Shown here one piece after another: positions 57,132-64,000 of a stretch of DNA of 64,000 nt. The stretch's first letter is position 1, and each line of letters starts with the position of its first letter. Both the position numbers and the translations under genes were made by a program. This DNA is from Geosiphon pyriformis (Eukaryota; Glomeromycota; Glomeromycetes; Archaeosporales; Geosiphonaceae): assembly GCA_016748015.1 (NCBI GenBank), contig JAAOMT010000096.1, positions 513,600-577,599 of the forward strand. The letters are read 5' to 3'. The notes below the pieces were generated by a model. The model was not told the DNA's origin and ran no database searches. It worked only from the letters and a program-made list of their open reading frames with translations.

Positions 57132-58686
57132 CTACCAGTTTAAAGGCTGATAAACAGTGGCTTCAACCAGGGGATCCTCTCCAAAAAAATTGATGTTGGC
57201 ATGATTGGGTCTTTGGTTGGGCACATTGTTGTTGTTGGGTCTGTTGTTCTGAGCATCATTGTTTCTGGGAACTGGTGGAGGCAGTGGAGGATTGTTGCAA
57301 TCTCTTGAAAAGTGTCCAGTTAATCCACAGCGATAGCATACAGATGGGCCACAATTTTGTTGTCTTTGATAAGGTGGTTGCTGGGACTGATTGAAGCGTG
57401 GTTCAAATCTGGGTCTTTGTGGTTGTTGATTTTTTTTGACTGCTTGGGCTAAGGGTTCTAATAACCAGGCAAGATTTGCTGTGAGTCTGTCTATTAACTG
57501 TTCATTTGGGATCTTGAGTGTGAGTGGCAAAAGAAGTAACAGCCATTTGAGGGGCAGGGGCCATGACAGAAGCAGAAGCAAAAACTGGTAGTGTAGATCC
57601 CAAGTGCATCCTTTGGTTATCTTCAATTCTTTGTGCTAATTCAATGGCCATATCCATGGTGGAATTATCTTTCAGGGCCAGGAGGAGCCAAAGAGCATAT
57701 GATAGATCAGTTCTCAATCTTTTTGTGAAGGAGTGAATTTTCTGCTCTTCTGTCTAATTTCTCCCAGAGTCTATACGTTTGATTAGCTTTCTAATAGCCT
57801 TGGCATATTCAGTCACTACTTTTCCAGAACCTTGGGTTCTTCTTTCCAATTCCATGCACCATTTTGATATTAATATTGGGGTTCTGAACTTGGTCTCAAA
57901 TCGAGTAGTGAAAGAGGTATTTTCTTCTCCAGCATTGAGTGGTGTCCATCTAATTATTCTGTGTTGAGCATTGGCATCTGTTTCTTGTGAGAACCAGGTA
58001 GTAGAAGAGCCTTGGAGGTAGCCACCAATGATTTGGAACTTGTATTCTTCATCATACTGGTTGGCTGTGGCAGCTCTCTCAAAATCATCCAACCATTCAA
58101 TTGGATCTTGTGTATTACCTCTAAATAGTGGTAGTGGGATATTGTTTCTTCTTCCTAAAGCAGTTTGTATACCTTGAAGGGCGGCCAGAATGTTTGCTTG
58201 CATGGGGTCATTAGCCATTGGTTTAGGGATAACTGTTTGTGTAGACAAGTCTGATTCACTTGATAAAAGATCAAAAACAGGGGCAGTTTGGTAACTTTCT
58301 TCTTCTGTTTCAAAGGGAGTTTCAGTTGCTTGATGGGCAGCAATCCAAATGTGGATTTGATGATTCAGATATTCGAAATCAGGAGACTGTTGTTCAAAGA
58401 TTGCAGAATATAAGAGTTGATTAATACTGTTGTTTCTTTCTTCAAAGTCATTTTCAAAATAAGCTTGGTCAAAGTAATAGGTCATATAAGCTGTGTAGAT
58501 TTCAGCTGAATGCTCATTCAGAAACCAGTTCCAAAAGTTTTGGAATTGTCTACTGGATTGTTTTTCAAGAGAAAAACAGATCAAACAGGAGGGCAGAGAA
58601 TTAAGTTCAATGAAATTTAGATCGTTTCTATTGTGTGCTTCAAAGTGTTCTTTTGATTGCTGTGGCAGATATGAGTAATTATCCAT
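57132..58686 (-). pseudogene. Gypsy-1 gag with CCHC zinc knuckle
   Basis: Starts at 58686 (MDNYSYLPQQSKEHFEAHN). Capsid region: PLPLFRGNTQDPIEWLDDFE, GYLQGSSTTWFSQE, SFTTRFETKF, VVTEYAKAIRKLI. After one stop (near 57753) it continues TDLSYALWLLLAL, AIELAQRIEDNQR. The zinc knuckle CYRCGLTGHFSRDC and a Pro/Asn-rich tail are in another frame (57132-57626), so at least one frameshift separates capsid and nucleocapsid. This could be a decay indel; a programmed shift is less likely. Confidence 0.85.
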
Positions 58687-58715
58687 ACAATGAGGAAATA
58701 AGTGAATTTTGACAA

Positions 58716-58732
58716 CCTCACAGAGAGCACCA
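58716..58732 (-). promoter_or_regulatory. Gypsy-1 primer-binding site
   Basis: On the minus strand TGGTGCTCTCTGTGAGG lies six bases inside the 5' LTR, the expected place for tRNA priming. The first 15 bases match the Gypsy-3 site at 33120-33134. Confidence 0.6.
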
Positions 58733-58738
58733 CTTTTA

Positions 58739-59476
58739 TGTTACGGGTTGGAGTAACAAGCTAACGGATAGCAAGGGAGAACAGTATTATATGGTGATGG
58801 AAATAAACAAAGAGGGAATTACAATAAGGGAGCGAATTGAATAAGTAGGAATTCAATGTGCGTGATCAGTCTCATAAAAATCACAGTCACTAATCTTTTC
58901 TTAAATCTGAAGGTAGAGGAATAGTCCATGATTGTCAACAAGATAACACCGCTGCTATTATTCTATGCCTCAACTTGGCGATTATTAGAATCAATAACAG
59001 GTATCATTGTGCTTTTCAATTATTTCTTTATTCAATGAATTACAAGAGCAAACTAATTGCTTCTCAGGCTAATTTTAACAAATACAAATCAAAAAGGGGA
59101 AAAGATAAGGTATGTAAATACTAACAAGTAGATACTTGAAGATAAGGAAAGGGGAATAAGCGATTATGAAAGGAAGTAATTGATATTGTTTGTTTTGTTA
59201 CTTTGATCATGTCTTTCTATAGCTAAGGGAATTATCATTTATATAGCTATCTAAAGTGGTCAATGACCAGGTCAATGATCAGATTAATGATTAGGTCAAT
59301 GATCAGGTCAACAATCAGATCATTAATCAAGTCAATGATTAGGTTAATGATTAGGTCAACGGTCAAGTCATTGATCAGATCAACAATCACTATCTAAAAA
59401 TAGGGTGGCTAATTATATGACATCAGTGGCTAATACATGTGATAACTAATAAAAACTATGGGTTTTAACTGTAACA
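58739..59476 (-). repeat. Gypsy-1 5' LTR
   Basis: 738 bases. The 12-base repeat at 59260-59391 has eleven units against five in the other LTR; the 72-base length difference equals exactly six units. Other differences are nearly all transitions (for example tcgcta to tcacta). Confidence 0.92.
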
Positions 59477-62400
59477 ATATTATTAAAAGCTGGAATACAC
59501 TTTAAAGCTAAAACAATTGTCTATAATTCTGCTATTATAAAAGACATTAAATCACTAATTTTGACACTAATACTTAAATCCAGATCAGCAAAAAATACAG
59601 CTACACCACACTTCATATCATGTGTATCTAAGTTTTTTAGAAATCTATTTGTGTAGACATTAATATTATCCAAATTAACACCAAAAAAATATTATTTTAC
59701 TGTAAAAAATTCATCAGTACCAAAAACATTTAAAAGTCAAAAGACACTAATAAGTAACTGGACAGCAGAATAAGAAGTAAGATTGACTAAGTAACTATAT
59801 GTTAACTTAAACCAAAAAAAACTGGATCCCTAAGATTAAGTTTTTTCTAATAACAAAAACTCTTCTAATTAAATATTGACCCCTTTTTATTATACAATTG
59901 TTTAATAAAAACCATACCAAATTTTTTAAGTAAATAAAAACCATTATAGAATATTATATTTCCCAAAACAAAAGACATAAAAATACTATCAGAAAAATAA
60001 AATGCAGAAGAAAAACAATTAGTAAGAGAAATATTATAATCCAAAAAAATTTTTACCACACCAGCCAAAAAATTGTTAAGCAAATTAATCTTCAACTTTA
60101 CAGAATATTGTAAAAAATAAATGGAAAACCAACTCAAAATCTGCAAATCTAAAAACTTATAATCAAAAAAATAATTAAAAACACTACCAGCATTCAAAAA
60201 ACTTAATATAAAAGTTAATTTATTCTCTATTTGCACTTGTTTAAATAATTTTAAGCTATATAAAGACAAATAATAAAAAGTCTTATTAGAAAAATTCTTA
60301 GATAAATCAGCTTTTATTCTTAAATTTTTCCTAATTAGTGTATTCTATTTGTTATATACATTTTTAGAAACAAAACTAAACTGGATTCTATAACCAACAA
60401 TAAATTAAAGCACAACTAAAACTAAATAAAGAAACTGCTTGTCCAAAATAGTTTTTTCCAAAACTTTATTGGCAAAAAACCTGATATTTAAATAAGTTTT
60501 TTTCAAATTAGATCTGGATAAATCTTTAAAAGAAAAAAAAATACCAAAATATCTATAAGACTCTTTATTCTGTGCTATAAAAATTGGCAGACTACTGATG
60601 AATAATAAAGCATCCCTAATATTTTGATTGATAAAAATAGTTACTGTTTTTTTATTATTGATTAAAATGTTATTAATATTAAAAAACTTACTTATAATAT
60701 TCAAAATATATTAAGTAACAGTCTAATTATCTTCTACTCAAATTGTGTTATTAATAAAAGCACCAGTTGTCAAAAATAAAGTCAACCCATCTTGGTTTTT
60801 TATTTTGTCAATTTTGGCTATAAACTTAATATTAATATGGTAATTACATAAGTTCTTATGTTTTTTGACTTTATATAAGATAAGATTATAGAAAATTCTT
60901 CAGAGCAAAGGAGAAAAAATTTTACTCTGATCCAAATTATTATGTACTTAGTACTTATTAGTTAATCTATAATCAGTCATAATTCAGTTAATTTTATTAT
61001 TGTGAATACCTCCAAAGAACCTAATAAATTATTCACATATTTTAATTCAAACTAAACTATTTTTTAAATGATGCCAACCAACAGAATTATAGGTCTTTTG
61101 CATATTCTATAAAACCAGCCAAAATTTATAACTTTTTTTTAAAGCATCTTCAATCATTAAACCAACTGCAAAAATAGAAAACTAGGTAGTAATGCTCTTT
61201 AATACAAAAAAATTGTCATCATAAAAAACATCAAATCTATTACAGACCAAGGAAATTTTATCAGAAAGTATCTTAAAAAGAATCTTTTAAGTAGTTTTAA
61301 TTAATACAATCAGTTTGGTATTAGTTAAACTATTTTTTTATTCATCAAGTTTAGAAATTATTAATATCTAAGTTTTCTTCCAAAGTTAAGGTACAGATTT
61401 ATGCAATAAACAAAAGTTCAAAAGATCTAAAAACATAATGAAAACAAAATTATTACAATATTTTTATAGCTTATTTGTAATACTAGACAAACCAGCAGTC
61501 TTTTTATTAAACAGGTCTTTAATTATATGTATTATATTATTATAATTAATAATATCTATAATATAAAAAAAAGCAGTATTATTAACATAAATCAATGGTA
61601 AATATTATAATATTACAGATTAGAAATATTGTCTAATACCAATCTTTTCTTTGTCCAACTTTGCATAATTACATTAATATTAAATTTAATTTTAACAAGA
61701 TTCAGAACCAATTTATCATCAACAACCAAATAATTCAACACAATTTTCCAAAAAAAATGCTTTAATACACTTCTAATTATGTAACTTTTATTAATAACAA
61801 AGCTCTCTATTTATTTATTAATAGCAGATTTGATATATAACTCTTTAGTCTTTAGTGATTTAACAAGTTTAAAGACATAATATAATTTTTTTATAACAAA
61901 AAAAAACAGATCTTATACAATTAAAATCCAACAAAATCTGAACATTTAAAGCTTTGTCATTGTTTAAAGACAACTAGTGGCTCATTAAAAAAACAAACTC
62001 ATTACCAGATTTATTATATAACAATTTGGTAATTTTTGATATCAACAATTTTAATTTATAAAACCTGAAAAATTCTCCAATGAAAACACCATCAAACTTT
62101 TTGACCCATTATTTTTTAAACACCTCATTGACTAATAAATACACTACTTTACAAATAATATTTTACATTGTATCCAAATCTGAGAATTTCTTAGATGTAA
62201 TAAATTTATCAGAAAACATAGTGGCATTGATCATTATAGCATTCTTAAAGTTATTTCATTTAGTATTATTAATACCTTTAAAATCAAATTTCTAGCAGTT
62301 TCTATTTGTTTATTTAGGAAAAAAATTCAACAAATCTTTCAAACTTATAGAAATAAACACAATTTAATGATTAGTGTTAAAATGCTTCTTAATATTTAAA

Positions 62401-63526
62401 ATATTATGACTTATTACTATATTAATTAAATTTAAAAAAACAAATATAAAATTAATTGTTTTTTCAACATCTCTAGAATTAGACCATATTGAGGTTTTTA
62501 CAATTAAGTTTTCTGCCAAAAAATTTATTAGCCCCAAATTAAGGCACTTTTTAAAACTAACACATTTACAAAAATCATCTTTATTAAAATTATTACTTAA
62601 AATCACAAATAAAGTTTTGTTTATAGTCTTAGCAATTAGTAAATTGACTTTTCTAGCTTGAGCCAAGTATGTTGCCAAAGTGGCACCAACATACAGCCCC
62701 AAAATTGAAATAGAGAGTTTATTCTTAAAAAACAGTTTAATAAACAAAAGTTTACTAGCAATCTCTAAAATTTTGTATACATATTTTGCTAAACTAATGT
62801 TTATAATAACTGTAATATCAGAACCTAAATAACCAAAACCTAAATGACTAGACTTCAAACTAAAAGTAAACATTTGAATACTATTAAACTTGTTTATAAT
62901 CTACAAACAAATCTTTTCTTTTAATTTTGTCTTAGTAACAATAAAAATCAAATTGTTCATTTCTCTATGCTTACAAATAATATCCTCTTGCTTTACAAAA
63001 TTGTTCATATTTTTAACATTGCATATAGCAAATTTCTAGATTAAATCAGTTATTGTTAAGGAAAAATGTTTAAACCCAAACTTTTATTGTTTACTTTGAC
63101 TAGCAAACTCATAATCATATCTGATAAATTGTTCATTTTTTCGTTAAATTCCTTGACAATTATTTAATTTTAAGATTTTACTTTTATTATAATCTTACTA
63201 CTAATGACTACACCTAAACTTTTACTTATCACTATATTTACCCTTTAATTTTGTGATAAAAAGATCACTAATAACTAACATTTAAGATTAGGCTAAAAAA
63301 TTATTAATCTAAGTACATCTAATCTTTTAGCTAACTTTTTGACTTGTTCTATAAGGTTAACAAAACTGCTCTTAAGAATGGCAAACCTATTATTTATGTC
63401 TAAAGAAATCAGTAGAAGAGATTTAGTATTTAAAAATAAACCAATATTAGAAAAAACCAAAGGCACCACATAAAAAATAGAACCATTAGCAATTTGAGCT
63501 CAAGTCTTCTCACCAAATGAAACTGG
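59477..63526 (-). mobile_element. LINE-A copy: end of ORF1 and most of ORF2
   Basis: Minus strand. ORF1 end at 63.5-63.3 kb (IANGSIFYVVPLV, KKLAKRLD). Endonuclease at 62.87-62.36 kb: SSHLGFGYLGSDITVIINIS, KNKLSISILGLYVGATLATY and FVILSNNFNK. Reverse transcriptase at about 61.9-60.4 kb; its active site near 60.75 kb reads FINNT instead of FVDDT; then YRYFGIFFSFKDLSRSNLKK to LDKQFLYLVLVVL (60.54-60.41 kb). A post-RT domain at 60.27-59.87 kb contains NNFLAGVVKIFLD. RNase H starts at about 59.6 kb and continues at 51747 after Gypsy-1. The upstream edge is cut by a Gypsy-3 LTR at 63527. Confidence 0.75.
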
Positions 63527-63943
63527 TATTACTTTTAGAATATAGGAAGTATAGTAGTATATAAATTAGCCAATCGGAAGTAGTTATAGTAAATATGGAA
63601 TTCCAGGATTCTCATATGAAAAATTGCAGGATTCCAAAATTCCAGAATTTTTTTCAAAAGAATTGTAGAATTTCTGGTGTAAAAAATTAAGGAATTGAAG
63701 AATCTTAATTATGTATATATAATAGTAGCATTAAAAGTAGAAAAAACAGACCTTTTAGTTTAGATTTTATCTAAGCAATCTTTCAATTTACAAATATCAA
63801 TAAATAATTATTTGTTATCTCAATTTACTTTCCACTATCAACATGAAGTGTTAATAGTAATTGATACTTAACCATACTAGAACAATAGCTCTTGATCACA
63901 GCTATTGATAGAATACTAACATTTATTGTCTTGGCTTATTTCT

Positions 63944-63993
<50 letters not shown>

Positions 63994-64000
63994 CTGACTA
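63527..64000 (+). repeat. Gypsy-3 LTR, truncated by the window end
   Basis: Starts TATTACTTTTAGAATATAGG (decayed TGTTAC) and follows the other Gypsy-3 LTRs: a cluster of gaattcc/ggattc words (63596-63680), tagctcttgatcacagctat (63888), and a long T-run at 63946-63993. It interrupts LINE-A ORF1. Whether a full element follows cannot be seen. Confidence 0.75.

Larger units (their letters stand above)
51748..59476 (-). mobile_element. Gypsy-1: complete, mutated Ty3/gypsy LTR retrotransposon with target duplication
   Basis: LTRs 51748-52413 and 58739-59476 share TGTTAC...(G/A)TAACA ends and are flanked by a repeated target (aatatt overlapping the LTR edges; atat if TG...CA ends are used). It lies inside LINE-A ORF2, whose frame continues on both sides. 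Coding order on the minus strand: gag, protease, reverse transcriptase, RNase H, integrase, accessory ORF. It is the best-preserved element in the window: one frame from 57048 to 54556 has only two stops. Still, catalytic residues of protease, reverse transcriptase and integrase are changed. Confidence 0.92.

Noticed and set aside
57502-57626. Programmed frameshift between capsid and nucleocapsid of Gypsy-1
   Set aside because: Ty3-type shifts normally separate gag from pol, not capsid from zinc knuckle. A decay indel is simpler, given a further frameshift near 54300.

Overview
The window looks like nuclear DNA of an early-diverging fungus, most likely an arbuscular-mycorrhizal (Glomeromycotina) fungus. 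The intron-rich genes have short GT-AG introns of about 54-96 bases, and the LINE and Ty3/gypsy proteins resemble those I associate with Rhizophagus and Gigaspora genomes. That is recognition from memory, not a search. Two small islands of ordinary composition, with CG dinucleotides and clean exons, sit in a sea of extremely AT-rich, almost CG-free, decayed transposons.

Gene islands. Positions 1-6.65 kb hold the serine-rich C-terminus of a gene cut by the window edge (1-718, +), an ill-defined small locus near 2.2-2.5 kb, and a divergent gene pair: a Bot1p/mS45-type mitochondrial ribosomal protein (3558-4984, -) and a coiled-coil protein resembling SYCP3/XLR (5170-6522, +). Positions 40.87-42.2 kb hold one gene, a three-exon eIF4E-binding protein (4E-BP, 41156-41974, +). 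It has a RAIP-like motif, four S/T-P sites, the YxxxxL-hydrophobic motif and a C-terminal TOS-like motif.

Transposons. Three Ty3/gypsy families occur, called Gypsy-1, -2 and -3 here. Gypsy-1 is a complete but mutated element (51748-59476, -) with both LTRs and a target duplication; a pol fragment of the same family lies at 9.76-11.86 kb. Gypsy-2 is a complete but decayed element (23170-33029, -), with an inverted solo LTR at 50296-51268 and an LTR scrap near 19.4 kb. Gypsy-3 is present as a solo LTR (10281-11066), a head-to-head pair of 5' ends flanking Gypsy-2 (20978-23169 and 33030-34003), and an LTR running off the right edge. At least two LINE lineages (A and B) fill most of the rest in both orientations, with a better-preserved 5'-truncated LINE copy at 35.7-36.9 kb. 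A hAT DNA transposon remnant lies at about 13.6-17.1 kb.

Nesting order can be read directly. Gypsy-1 and the Gypsy-2 solo LTR both interrupt one minus-strand LINE-A copy (63.5 to 49.96 kb). A Gypsy-3 solo LTR interrupts an older Gypsy-1-type pol fragment, which itself interrupts a LINE-A copy. Decay is mostly C-to-T and G-to-A, turning Gln, Arg and Trp codons into stops and removing catalytic Asp/Glu residues, as in RIP or deamination of methylated cytosines.

The observations most worth following are the fungal 4E-BP, the SYCP3-like gene, and an extra open reading frame found downstream of integrase in both complete Ty3/gypsy families.
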